DNA of 64,000 nt from Flabesymbios commensalis (lineage: Eukaryota; Annelida; Polychaeta; Terebellida; Flabelligeridae), in contig OZ024912.1 in assembly GCA_964017125.1 (NCBI GenBank), positions 61,098,107 to 61,162,106 on the forward strand, in the 5' to 3' direction. Under the pieces are notes generated by a model that was given only the letters and a program-made list of their open reading frames with translations, ran no database searches and was not told the origin of the DNA. The translations under genes and the position numbers were made by a program. Of the stretch, positions 32,501-43,445 are shown piece by piece. Position 1 is the stretch's first letter. Every line of letters starts with the position of its first letter.

Positions 32501-34343
32501 AAGTCACATAACTTGGTGTATTACTAAGACTCGTTTTTCCACTGAGCCCTTCAATACTAAGCATTTTTTACATTTATATTTTTGTTTTAAGGCCAGTAAA
32601 TCGTTGCAGCAGCTAATCACAACAATAACACCATAACATCAACCCCCACAGATAGTAGTAAATTGTAAAATTTTGAAACATTGTTCCAAAGTTAGTACAA
32701 TTTTACCACGATCTTATTGACCCTTGGAACCATTATTAACATATTTTCAACAAATCAAAGCCTTAGTTTTTTATATGATTTGTTTGCTTTGTCACAGACG
32801 CTGACTGTTTGGGAGGTTGGCTGCAGGGACAGGAGAGTTATTACTGCTTTCACATTGATCAAGTAAACACTCACGATGATGCAGACCTGATTTGCCAAAC
32901 TCTCCACCCCAGTGCGTACCTCATTACGTACGAGACCAAAGAAGAAGAAGGAAATGTACACTTGATGTCGTTGGCTTACGGTAGTTATGCAGTAGACAAT
33001 GTTGTTACAGATTGCATCATCTTACTTTAACACTGAAACGTAAAATATAGTTCAATGAAATGTTCTTGCTTATACGCATTAAATATGTTTTTTTGTACAT
33101 CCATTATATTTTTCATAATTTTCTCTAATATAATCAATTTGACTAGAGCTAGTTGGCAGTTTGATTGAGAAAACTTATCTCTGCTCGTATTTTTCGTTTG
33201 AAGGCCTATTTACTCAATTAATACTCAATTATTTGCTTGTAATCATGGTAACATCAGTCATAGAAAAAGAGCGCAAACTGAAGACAACTGCAGAATTCGC
33301 CATACACCAAAATTCAAGCTCTGAGAATTACATTCACTTCCAACAGAGAAACAACTTTTTGTGTATATTCCAAAAGTAGGATAATAATTTGCAATGGACA
33401 CAATGTAACCAACCACTGTGTCGTGGCAATCTATGTCCGAGCAAACATGAGACGTTGGCCCAACGTTGGTTTATTTTGACCCACCTTCCACGACGTTGGC
33501 CCAGCAGCTACCCAACGTTGGGCCAACATTTCATGTTTGCTCTGACACTTAAGGGACTCTGGTGCAAAGCGTCAGTTCTACAACTGAACATATTGTTTCT
33601 TCCCACCCATTCGTAAAAATATATAATAGGTCCTAATATTGTGCGGCGCATCCATTACCCTGTTACGAAAGGTAGTGTACTTGACTTTAAACTGGCATGA
33701 TTCGAATCATGTGTCTAGATTCATCACACCATCACCATCAGACTCTTGTCGCCCAGTTTAAAAGTAAACTGATGGCTAATACGTCATCTTAACCCTTTCA
33801 AGTCTGAATTTACCATTGTCATCTTCATCCACTACAAGCCGCGAATTGCTGTCGCAATTCTCGGCTTGTAGTGGATGAAGATAATTTGATGTGGATGAAA
33901 AAGTAATAGAAAATTGACATGTAGGCCTAATATCCCTGATGGTGAACCAGTTTCATGGCAATATTCATTCTAAAACCCTTGGTTGTAGGAAAATAAAGTC
34001 TGTTTTCATGGATGTAAAATGATGCTTTAGTGCATCGTGAGGACTTAAAGGGTTGATTCTTTCTTTCCTTCATCTTATGTAATGCACTGTTTCTTGTATG
34101 TTTTATCTAGTTGACTACTCTGGCCTCGACTGCTATCACACTTCAGGACGGAATATGGGAAGCGGCGTCTACCGGTGGGATAGTACACTAGAAGTCATCT
34201 CTGAGCCAGAATGGTGTGATATCGGAGTCCCAACGACCAACTTGGAATTCATTTTTGCTGACTGTGCGTGTGACTTGATGTGGCAAACTTGCGACAGTAA
34301 GATGCTGTGCGCGCCTCTGTGTGAACTGAAACCTTATCCATAA
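29571..34343 (+). CDS. Secreted PAN-like / C-type lectin domain protein, 4 exons, 353 aa
   Basis: Exons: 29571-30093, 32289-32411, 32798-32980, 34111-34343. All three introns are phase 1, typical of shuffled extracellular modules. The ATG at 29571 has a good context (A at -3, G at +4) and opens a signal-peptide-like stretch (residues 1-20). Residues ~30-118 hold four cysteines (62, 66, 78, 90) in a PAN/apple-like CxxxC...C...C layout. A Ser/Thr-rich linker covers ~120-215. A C-type lectin-like domain runs from Cys219 (DCLGGW, then YYCF) to the end (MWQTC...LCEL). The usual EPN/QPD motif reads VPT and the WND motif reads WQT, so classical calcium-dependent sugar binding is doubtful. The exon 1 donor (gttaga) is weak, but phase and frame agree. 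The likely role is extracellular recognition or adhesion; the ligand is unknown. Confidence 0.8.
30382..30491. mobile_element. Palindromic element, family B, CA-flanked
   Basis: CCCAGTAAAACACAAAACAT ... TCTTGTGTTTACTGGG with CA at 30380-30381 and 30492-30493. In intron 1 of the lectin gene. Confidence 0.8.
31200..31295 (-). mobile_element. tRNA-like SINE head
   Basis: On the minus strand: GTGGCGCAATGGCTAGAGTG (A-box-like), then GGTTTCGAAACCC (B box), about 50 bases apart. No full cloverleaf or 3' end typical of a real tRNA gene, so it is a SINE head or tRNA relic. It lies in intron 1 of the lectin gene. Confidence 0.5.
31700..31905 (-). mobile_element. SINE, tRNA-like head plus conserved-looking body
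   Basis: The minus-strand head at 31905-31820 (caatggctagagcgcagagc) resembles the head at 31200-31295. The body at 31720-31765 contains gaagtgccttgcccaaggac, a motif often met in animal SINE cores. Antisense in lectin intron 1. Confidence 0.5.
31952..32015. repeat. 64-bp hairpin with 30-base arms
   Basis: CTTAGATATGAAAGGGTGTA ... TACACCCTTTCATATCTAAG with loop TGCC; one mismatch in the arms. TATCTGCC near the tip resembles family L. In lectin intron 1. Confidence 0.7.
32479..32548. repeat. 70-bp hairpin with 24-base perfect arms
   Basis: GGCTCAGTGGAAAAACGAGT ... ACTCGTTTTTCCACTGAGCC around a ~20-base loop, in intron 2 of the lectin gene. It does not match the other families. Confidence 0.7.
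33439..33542. mobile_element. Palindromic element, family A
   Basis: CGAGCAAACATGAGACGTTG ... CAACATTTCATGTTTGCTCTG; core GACCCACCTTCCACGACGTTGG. In intron 3 of the lectin gene. Confidence 0.75.
33793..34052 (+). mobile_element. TTAA-type element, family G
   Basis: TTAA at 33789-33792, CCCTTTCAAGTC at the left, GACTTAAAGGG at the right (then TTGA). Perfect hairpin ATCCACTACAAGCCG.../...CGGCTTGTAGTGGAT with GCGAATTGC tip. Ends ~60 bases before the last lectin exon. Confidence 0.8.
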
Positions 34344-34353
34344 CAAGCATTAA

Positions 34354-34672
34354 CTCTTAGAACGCTGAAATATTTGTGTATAAACCATGGAGACCAAAGG
34401 GTTTTTCAATTTAAAATCATCATAAATCCCAGCAGACACAAGACGTTAAATCAATGCTGGTTTACGTTGGTCCATCGTCGTAGACGGTGGAACAACATTA
34501 AACCAATATTGATTCAACGTCTTGTGTCTGCCGGGATGTCTTACATAGCTCTTCCCGCTTTATTTGAATGCCCATTATATATCTTATAGGTAATACGACC
34601 GTTATATGTTTTAAATTATTTCAGTGCCGGTGTCGATAATAGACGTCAGATTCTAAAGTCGCACTGAAAGGG
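34354..34672 (+). mobile_element. TTAA-type element, family C, split by a family A insertion
   Basis: TTAA at 34350-34353 and 34673-34676. Ends CTCTTAGAACGCTG and GCACTGAAAGGG. Interrupted at 34428-34535. It begins seven bases after the lectin stop codon, so it probably forms part of that gene's 3' UTR. Confidence 0.8.
34428..34535. mobile_element. Palindromic element, family A, nested, AT-flanked
   Basis: CCCAGCAGACACAAGACGTT ... AACGTCTTGTGTCTGCCGGG, 108 bases. AT at 34426-34427 and 34536-34537. Uninterrupted family C copies read cataaatgtctta here, so the empty site holds AT once. Confidence 0.88.
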
Positions 34673-34676
34673 TTAA

Positions 34677-36166
34677 CATAGTGTGGTATAAATAATAATA
34701 ATTATTATCACAATTACCAGCTGAATCATTTCAAATGTGGCTCGTATTTTTGTTGTGCGAATTGACTCCTTATTCACTTAAAATACAGAACAATCAGCAG
34801 CTTCAGTTTCAATGAACGCATAAATATATATTGAGTCCAGACATGTGCTCTATTACCCTGATGACATCGCAAGGCTATGACACAGTGACCTCCATTTTTA
34901 AATGTAATCAGGTAATAGTTCCAATACGATCACAATTTACGCCTGCTGAAAATGGCCTAGTTTTCATAGGCACTTGAAATATTCGTCTCAATTTCTTGGC
35001 ATCCGAGTTTTTGTTAGGCAGCGCGAGTGTCGTTTTTACACAGCTGGCTGTGTAAACAAAATGGTGGTCAGTGTGACTGGGCCCTCGCGCAGTAAATGAA
35101 TTAGGCGGCCCAGTCATACCGGGTAGTGATCTATTACATGCATCTATTAAGTTACTATTACTTTGAAATTATTCTTTTACTATTACAGTATTTGAGCTAT
35201 ATTACCATTACTATTACTAGGTACATGTATTACTATTACTATCACTTTGGAATTGCTCCCGTTACCTATAACTATTACCCCATCCCTGATTGAGTCCTGA
35301 GCACTTCACCACTTAATTTAGTGCGGGCAACGGTTTTAAGCGTATTGGAACTATCGTTATTGATGTCAATATTGAAATGGGCAGCTGCAGATCTTAAAAA
35401 AAAACATTGATAATAACAGATATACATAGATTTCGGTTGTATATATAAGGGTATATTTCAATTATTTCACATAACTAATAAACAGTAATAAAGTTTAGAG
35501 AGCTGGGACATTGGTCGGAGTGGTTTTACCACAAAATAATACGAGTAATTTCCCTGCAAGCGCAAGACTTTTGGACCGGGATAATTATATCCACCTTTTG
35601 TACTTTAATCTACTTTGTCAAAATGAACATGTACAACTTTTACACGAATCAAATCTATCGCAAAATAAATTAACTGCGATAACTGCCGTATCGGCTGAAT
35701 TTGTTGGTTCACAAGGATCTCCAACTGTCATCCCAGTAAAAACAAAACATTTGTATAACATTTGTACAATGCTGGGCCGACGTTGTACAAATGTTATACA
35801 CATGTTTTGTATATGTAAAAACAGCTTACAATTTGACCAGAGGATTATTCAAATCCGTACAATGAGTCGAATGCTACGGTAACAAATACTTGATATTTGC
35901 CCGGCAACACATTACATATATTGTTGTTTTAACGTTGGGCCAGCGTCGCAGAGGGTGGCCCAGACATAAAACCAGACAGCACTGATCATGTTCTGAGTAC
36001 CGGTACCTGAATCACTAATGAATGGATAGTTATAAGGAGACCTCGAGTGAGTAGCTAGCTAGGTAACATGTCACGCTTGTTTACCTGAGTTGTTTACTGC
36101 TTCAGACTCGCGTTGGTCGTGCAACATAATATATATCTCGTCTAATAAGAAAACCGTAGAATGGAG
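34677..36166. other. Spacer between lectin gene and CutC 3' end
   Basis: AT-rich; contains one family B copy and a degraded family A core near 35930-35975. Open frames here (for example 35511-35882) have no recognisable protein signal. Confidence 0.5.
35732..35812. mobile_element. Palindromic element, family B, short
   Basis: CCCAGTAAAAACAAAACATT ... ACACATGTTTTGTATATG; centre GGGCCGACG; right terminus eroded. Confidence 0.65.
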
Positions 36167-36172
36167 TTTATT
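36167..36172 (-). terminator. Poly(A) signal AATAAA of CutC
   Basis: The plus strand reads TTTATT, i.e. AATAAA on the transcript, 58 bases beyond the CutC stop codon. Confidence 0.55.
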
Positions 36173-36229
36173 GTACTTGGGGAAGAGAGCATAATCTCAT
36201 AAATGTGAATTTTCAATATGCCATTATTG

Positions 36230-39200
36230 TCACATGGTCTTCCCTATAGCCACCATAGCTGTCACTCGATCCGCGCTGGTCACTTTAGTGGAGTATTCTT
36301 GAGGGCCAAAGGAGGCACCCATTGACAAGGAAGTTTTTCTGTAGTCCATCAGGGAAGAATTAGATAATCGAGCTGACCCATGATACTCTTTGCAACCTGT
36401 TTCATCAAGCAGTCTCCGCAAAACGCTCTCTGTAACACCTCCACCTAGATCCGAAAATATACATAAATCATAATTATTATCAATATAGTCCTAGATAGGG
36501 CACTATCGTATAGGCCTACTCATACATGCGCGTTGAAAAGGGCGTAAATGGTCAGCAGCAGATTGTAAATATCCATTTGTAGACATATTTTAAAAGCTAT
36601 AATTTTGTGATAATACTAGTAATAACGTCCGATTAACCGGGAAATGTGTTACCTTGAAACCATTTTTGTATAATTTGAGTTCAATCAGGTGAATTTGATT
36701 AAAATAATTATAAATAGGGGCCTATGTATAGTACCTCATTAACCACAGCGATTGTGATGTAAATGCAGAATATTTTCAGCCAGCAGCGAGTGGTCGACCC
36801 AAGTGTGGGTCGCGTGAACAACGTCGTAGACGGAGGTCCAACAGCAAATCAACATTGGGTCAGCGCTTCTATGTTTGCTGGTATCTTAACATTTAAAATA
36901 AAGTAGGCCTACCTATATCGTTTCTGGCAGCTATATTGTTTTATCTGCCACTTAAATGTGACAAAGCTAGGGCACTATTTTAAAGTGGTTAATAATTATC
37001 TGAGACCAGTAAAATAACATGCCCGAACAAGTTGCTCGTTCGACAGATTTATTCGTAGTTTGAAGGGGTCAGTTAAAATAACATTTTCTGTCCTAATTTT
37101 ATAATCCTTAGGGTTCATAGGAAAAACACTGAGCCGGATCTTGACATCTGAGTTTTATAACTTAAACTAATTTGATCAGTGCGAGTGTTGAGTTTGGGGA
37201 GTTTTCACTTTCAAACATTCATACCGATTATGCAATAGGTAGGCCTACAATTCAACATAAATATTTTCTTTTCTGGTAAATAAATGTATGCAAAAACTAA
37301 TCAATGGTCCTTAGAAATGTATGATCTGAAATAAAATATTGTTCCACATTCCAGCGCGTAGAGATTAGGCCGCAATAATAAGAAGTAAGATGGATATATG
37401 CAACAATTTATGTATTGTAAAAAAAAACATTAAAAACTAAACACGAACTAGTCAGCCAAATTCACGGGTTGTGTGTTTTCATATGAAATGGGGAAGTGTT
37501 TTACATAATAGGTAACATCAAATATCCTCACAGCGCTGAAATGATTTTGTATAACCCATGGAGACCGGGTTTTTTTGATTTGAAATATCTTAGTCAGCTC
37601 TTTCCGATTCATTTGAATACCTATTTCGTGGGTCAATGGCCAAATGTTTTAATTTTGTCAGTGCGGGGACAGTCATTATACGTCAGAATCTGACGTCTAC
37701 AGACGTCAGAATCTGACGTCTACAGACGTCAGATTCTGAAGTATAAAGACGGCCTCCGCCCTGAAAGGGTAAATGATTATTTATATCAGGAATATTGACT
37801 TACCTGGCATAATTATTGTCCTTCCGTCAGCCTGAAACAAGCGTTGGTTTTGAAACAAAAAATATAACACTTATTTCAAACATAATCATCCTGGTACCTG
37901 TAATACTTTCCTCGCTATGTGAAAAACGTCATTGATGTTGACAAACAAGATAATTCATATTTATTTGTTGTGCATTACCACTGGTTATATTTTGTGATTG
38001 ATAACCATAGTTTCAATAACATGCAATGAAAAAGAATGTAAACTAACCCTTGTCATAATGAATTGCATGTATTATTTTAATCCTAATTACGAAGCTGAAA
38101 TGTTTTCGATTTAAACCATGGAGAACAAAGGGTTTATTTCAATTTAAAATCATCACAAACTGCTTTAGCTGGCTCTTTTAGCTTTATTTGAATAACTATG
38201 TTATGGGTCTACTACCATTATAAACATTAATTTGTACTCTTACAGAGCGGGGATCGATCATTAATGATGAAAAAATGTACATTTATGATAAATAAAAATA
38301 CTCGAAATTAAATAATTTATCTAGCTGATCATCTACTACAAAAAAATTACAAATGTCGGAGGCATTTTATTCGGTGTGAAGCATGTTTGAAGCTCGTTAT
38401 ATTCGACCAAAGGAAGACAAGAATTATAACCATTAACAAGGCTTCAAAGGCATTATCTGATCAGAGTACAGTCCTAATCTTTCCAGTTTATCCGAGATAT
38501 AAGTCATAAGCCATGCTAAACGCCATCGCAATCGGATAAATATTGAATTTTACCATTTCCGTGCGATGAGCTATAGAGAAAGGGCCGGGGTATACAGACA
38601 AGCGGACAGCTGGTGTGAAATACTTGGTTGCCTCCAAAGTTGACGGCGGTAGATTGTACGACTTGTAGTCAGAATATACTAAGGTTTGCAGTCTATCACA
38701 TGTTATAACTAATGGATTAATTTCAAGTAGGTAAACAATTGAAATTTGGCACGCCGGAAATAGAGCACAAACTATTTATTTTCATCGTACAAACATTTTG
38801 TTATCACCTTTTCCACCATGCCTTTGATGATATGCGAGCCTTCTAGTGCTGTGTTTTCGCCACCCGAAGACAACACTCGCTCACACCCAAGCTTTATCAC
38901 TACCTCTAAAGCGTCCAATATATTGCTGGTCATATCTATAGCTGAATAAATACATAATATATATGTACTCTCAGAATTATAAATAGTCAATTAAACAATT
39001 TCAAACTTCAACATCCACCAAAATGCATTTAAAACACCGTGTAAAATAATAACATACCTCTATGAAACGTGATGGGCAATGGTCGGGCCATGTCTGTGGA
39101 ATAATAAAAAAAAAATGTAATTGCATGTTAAGTATTTTGAAGTATTAATTGAAAATATGTAACATTCATTTCATTTACCGATCAGCTGTTGACACCTGGC

Positions 39201-42200
39201 TGCATCTACTGTACCATCTCTGTAATAGTAAACAATCAAGAAGATGAATACACAAACATGACAAACGAGAGAACGAACCGACGAAAGGCGAGCAATAAAG
39301 CATGCAAGTAAACAATTATAAAGATATTACTCAGTAGGCCCCTACATGTATTTGAATGACGCAAAACGATCGTGCTGTCGCCCACAATAGCTAAAACCAC
39401 AAAGGCTGGGACATCTCCGGTCGAAATCGATCAATATATTCCAAATTATGTCCCGGTAGATAGCATAAAATAAAATACAAATGAATCAAAATAGAGTACT
39501 CAAAGTAAACCCGAAGTAGGCCTACAATAACCCTGAAAGGCACATCACGAAATCTCCAAGGATATTTAGTAATAGAAACTCGATTCAAGTATAAAACAAT
39601 GGTCATTTGGATATAAAAAAAAATCAAAAACGAATTATCATCATGTAGGCCTACATTAGCCTAATTATTGACAATATTAATTAGGGGACACTGCGGGGCA
39701 CCATGGGCACTTATCTTGTATTTTGTATGGTGGTGTCCCGCTCTCCCCTATGCTATGCCGCAAAGGCCATTATAAATAGGCCCTATATATTTTTCCAATA
39801 ATAGACAAAGTCTCGCTCGGCGATGTGACATTTGAACTATAAGTACTACCGTGAGGGTATGCCTGGAATGTTGTGACCAAACGTTAAACCTATGGCTTTT
39901 CAAAAAGTTATCATAACCGACATTATGACGTGAACGTGTCATCGACGCCATCAACTGATCAGACAATTAACATCTTCCAGATCAGTAACACTAGTGATAT
40001 CCCAGCAAACACAACATATTTGTATAACATGTGTACAACGGATGGTATGCAAATGTTTTGTGCTTGCTGGGATGGCAGCGTTAGCTCTTTCAAGCTTGAA
40101 TTTTCCATTGTCATTTTAATCCACTAGAAGCCGCGAATTGCTATTGCAATTGTCGACTTGAAGTGGATGAAGATGATTTGAAGTGGTTGCGAAATAAAAA
40201 AATATATTGTTATTATTACAACAGTTCGAAGAATATGTACGTTCTAAAACCCATAATTTTATAGAAATTAAGTCATTTTTCAGTAAAGCAAAAAGATGCT
40301 TTAATGCAACGCGTCTTACATAGAAGAGCCACTCGGGATAGCCTATAACTACACACATATCAACAGGAGTGACAATTGTCTACAGCTTTAATAATGTTCC
40401 CACATGTTTGATCAAATTAAAATGTTTTTAAAAGTCAAATTATAACGTTTCAAAAATGTGAATCCCTAACCTGGATAATAAATACAAACCTGTTGAGTAT
40501 ACCCAGAACAAAACCATCTGCACCGCTATCATTTAGTAATTGTAAATCAGTCTCCATTACTTTGAACTCGTCGTCGGAATAATAGAAATCTCCACCTCGA
40601 GGTCTCAACATCACAAAGACAGGAATGGTCACCTTTTGTTTGATCACTTTTAGCATGCCTGGTGAAAGGAAAATGCACACAATGTAAATAAATGTAAATG
40701 GTAGACCCTGATGTAAGCCTAAGCAGGCCTACTATTATATTTTCAAACTATATTTAGCATGACTATGTTTTAACCCAGTGATCATTACAAGGGATTAAAA
40801 ACAACTTAATTAGGTAGATTACTATCTTTTTAAATAAAATACTTTTAAATACTTATTATTTTAAATAATTGATCTCTGCTTGAACATCCAAGTGAATGTG
40901 TATTTTCTTAAAATGTTAAATTGCATTATAAAGTTTCACATAGCTATATTTCAGGAATGTAGTGTAGGCTAAGTGTTTATCATCTAGTACTGCTAGGTCA
41001 GATATGTATATAGACTTTGGGAACCTTTTTTCTGTGATATATATCAGTATGAACCTGCTCATAATAATAGACTTTAAAATTACATTAACGGACTATACCT
41101 ACCCACAGTTGGAGTGGTACCACCTTCCACCAGGTTGCTGCATAGCTCAAGTCTTTTTGCCCCTGTAGAGACAATATTTTTACACCCAAAGTTAGAAAAA
41201 AAGCTATCAATGCACTGAACAAGGGCTGAATGTCTTAGTAGGCCTTTAATATAGTAGTCAGGAGAAGTTAGATAAAAAGAAATTACGTCTAAACGAAGCC
41301 ACTAAAAATGCAATGAACAAATTCTGAATATTTGTATATGTTATATAGGCCTATAATATAGACAGGGGAAACTAGCGGAAAAAATATCCAACAATTATGG
41401 GCTATATAATCTATAGGTATTGGTTCAAAAAATCTAATTATTGGAATCGCAATGTTGAATTGAGTCCGCTATTTTGTGTGATTTTCCGAATTTAAAAAAA
41501 TGGATAAAATAGGCTTATATGTAGCAAGACAGAATGTGTTTCCCATACCTTTTCTCGAGCAGCTGCTTTAAAACTATAGGCTAAAATGTAGGCCTAACCC
41601 TTATGCCTCTGTCACTACGTAGGTTACAAAAAAAAAACAAGTATTTTGTATGCTATGTAGTTCTCATACAAATTTTCTGAACCTTTTATTTTGGGTGGCC
41701 TTACATTACATTTTGAAGTTGTGTCGGTCATTTTGGATTTATTCAAATTTTTCACGATTAGAAATTGATATACTATGCTACTGCTATTAGTATGTTACTA
41801 TTAGACCCAGGGGCGGATCTAGCTTTTCAGTGAAGGGGGGGGGGTTAAAATTTGACAAAACAATTATTTTACTGTAAAGGGGTCGAGGGGCTCGCCCCGG
41901 GAAAATTTTTGATTTCCAAAGGTTTTCTCATGCAATCTAAAGCATATTGGGCACTGCTTCTCACTCAGTTTATCACCAAATTATAAGGAAACCTTTTTCT
42001 GAGGGGGGGGGGGATTAAACCCCCCCCCCCAAACCCCACCTCCCCCCTTGGATCCGCCACTGTAGCCCAGTAGCCCAGGCCTATGCGAAATAAGTTTTAG
42101 CACACAAGATAAAATATAATTTTGTATACAGCAATAAAACCCATAATGGCCGAGTTTCACTATTTTTTAGTCCAGTTTGACAGTTTGAAGTTCCATAAAT

Positions 42201-42628
42201 GTATTTTCAGTGGGAATTTGTTTACATTTGACACCACCATAGGCCCTACTCACTCACTATAGGCCTATACTGATCGCTTTAAAACGAGGAGGCCTACTTT
42301 ACTCTCAAATGATGATTTGCGGTTAGATGTCAAGGGATCGGTTCAAAACTCAATAAGAAATAGATGAGCAAAAAGGGTCGTAGAATAATAAAATTATAGT
42401 TTGGACGTAAGAAGTGGAGCTCCTGAACAAATTAACATGTATACAGACGTCGGTAAGACAGGATACGACCCTTATAGTTTGCCATACTTCATAATATTAT
42501 TTTGCAGACCAAGTTCAGATGGGACGATTTAGTTATTTGCTCACTTGTACCCTATGAACATAAAATAATCAACTACCTCCATCTGAAGCATTTATAGCAG
42601 ACTGAACAGAATCAATGCATACTTCCAT
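36230..42628 (-). CDS. CUTC: Copper homeostasis protein CutC homologue, 8 coding exons, 244 aa, complete
   Basis: Exons in transcript order: 42628-42577, 41162-41103, 40658-40490, 39219-39179, 39093-39058, 38941-38808, 37831-37804, 36444-36230. All splice borders and phases agree. The protein follows the CutC family throughout: MEVCIDSV start, RLELCSNLVEGGTTPTVG, IPVFVMLRPRGGDFYY, GADGFVLGIL, RPLPITFHRAIDM, GCERVLSSGG, IIMPGGG and KEYHGSARLS. The family forms a TIM-barrel and is linked to cellular copper handling; its exact biochemical role is not settled. Human CUTC is longer only by an N-terminal extension (273 aa). The ATG at 42628 is the first in-frame Met after an upstream stop. AATAAA on the minus strand (36172-36167) follows the stop. 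The gene is divergent from COX15. Confidence 0.95.
36784..36881. mobile_element. Family A palindrome, diverged
   Basis: Core CAACGTCGTAGACGGAGGTC and right end GGGTCAGCGCTTCTATGTTTGCTGG, in CutC intron 7. Confidence 0.55.
37527..37769 (+). mobile_element. TTAA-type element, family C, with repeated hairpin arm
   Basis: Left CACAGCGCTGAAATGATTTT, right GCCCTGAAAGGG. The segment CAGAATCTGACGTCTACAGA is present twice. Lies in CutC intron 7, opposite to the gene. Confidence 0.7.
38078..38258 (+). mobile_element. Family C copy, right part lost
   Basis: Matches from TAATCCTAATTACGAAGCTG to the first hairpin bases GAGCGGGGATCGAT, then stops. In CutC intron 6. Confidence 0.6.
40001..40071. mobile_element. 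Palindromic element, family B, 71 bp, AT-flanked
   Basis: CCCAGCAAACACAACATATT ... AATGTTTTGTGCTTGCTGGG with AT at 39999-40000 and 40072-40073. The central part of longer copies is missing. In CutC intron 3. Confidence 0.78.
40082..40332 (+). mobile_element. TTAA-type element, family G, diverged copy
   Basis: CTCTTTCAAGCTTGAATTTTCC and the hairpin ATCCACTAGAAGCCGCGAAT match 33793-34052, as does GATGCTTTAATGCAACG near the right end. TTAA sites eroded. In CutC intron 3. Confidence 0.6.
41808..42062. mobile_element. 255-bp TIR element in CutC intron 1
   Basis: Terminal inverted repeats CAGGGGCGGATCTAG / TTGGATCCGCCACTG, with poly-G just inside the left end and poly-G/poly-C runs inside the right. 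TAGACC on the left and TAGCCC on the right may be a diverged target duplication. No coding capacity. Similar CAG(G/T)GGCGGATC ends are widespread in animal DNA transposons. Confidence 0.7.
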
Positions 42629-42899
42629 CGTGAATATATATTTTGTAAACAAGACGAAACATGCATATAATGTAGGAATTCACTTCATGCAAGTGGGACG
42701 ACACACTGACAGCTTCTCTTGCCCTTTACTACAAATGGCCAATGGCATGCCAAAGGCGACGCTGCTAAATTATATTCCAACTCAGCAGCGCCAAAATCCT
42801 TGGCATGATCTCATTTATCAAAGTAAATTCGTCAACAAGGAGCCGGATCAAAAAAATCATCAGTGAAGATACTTATTATAAAAAGATCACTGAATTGTG

Positions 42900-43220
42900 C
42901 TATTTCTCAGCTTGTATAAATTAAAATGGATAAATAAATTAAAACAAGAATAAAAAATAACTCAAGGTAAATATAAATTATTTATTCATTTATTTAATAT
43001 TATTAAATAAATTATTAAAATATTATTATGATATTTATTTATGCATTTTTTATTAACGTTAGAAATAAATAAATTACTAATTAGTAAAATAAATATCTAT
43101 CTGTTGGTTTATTTATTAATTTGTAATAAATAAACAAATAAATACATTGAATAAATTATTTATTTATTATAATAAATAAATACATTTAGACTTAACTTAT
43201 AAAATAATTTATTTAAAACA
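42900..43220. repeat. ATTTATT-rich low-complexity tract
   Basis: Runs of AAATAAAT/ATTTATTT in both orientations, upstream of CutC. No gene is seen here. Confidence 0.7.
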
Positions 43221-43351
43221 ATTCTAATTTTGGGCCTCTCTTATCGACGCTTCTCAACATCCTCAGCCTAATTGGGATTGGAAGCATGATGCTCTTTTGG
43301 CGTGCTAAATAAAGGTGTCACTGTCACCTGCATGTATGGCTGCATTGTGGC

Positions 43352-43445
43352 TTGGTGCTGCACGGGGTTGTCCCAGCATCACAGACGGTGAGCCAGCATT
43401 TGCCCGGCGTTGGGCTGGCACCTCATGTCTACTCCTATTCACTGG
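43352..43445. mobile_element. Family A palindrome, diverged
   Basis: GGGTTGTCCCAGCATCACAG ... CCCGGCGTTGGGCTGGCACCTCATGTC with GACGGTGAGCCAGC core; termini eroded. Confidence 0.45.

Noticed and set aside
32809-33030. Reading the third lectin exon through to the stop at 33030
   Set aside because: A phase-1 donor at 32980 joins to the exon at 34111 and completes the lectin domain; the read-through tail is intron.
35511-35882. 123-aa open frame
   Set aside because: It runs through a family B palindrome and has no recognisable domain, splice context or composition of a gene.
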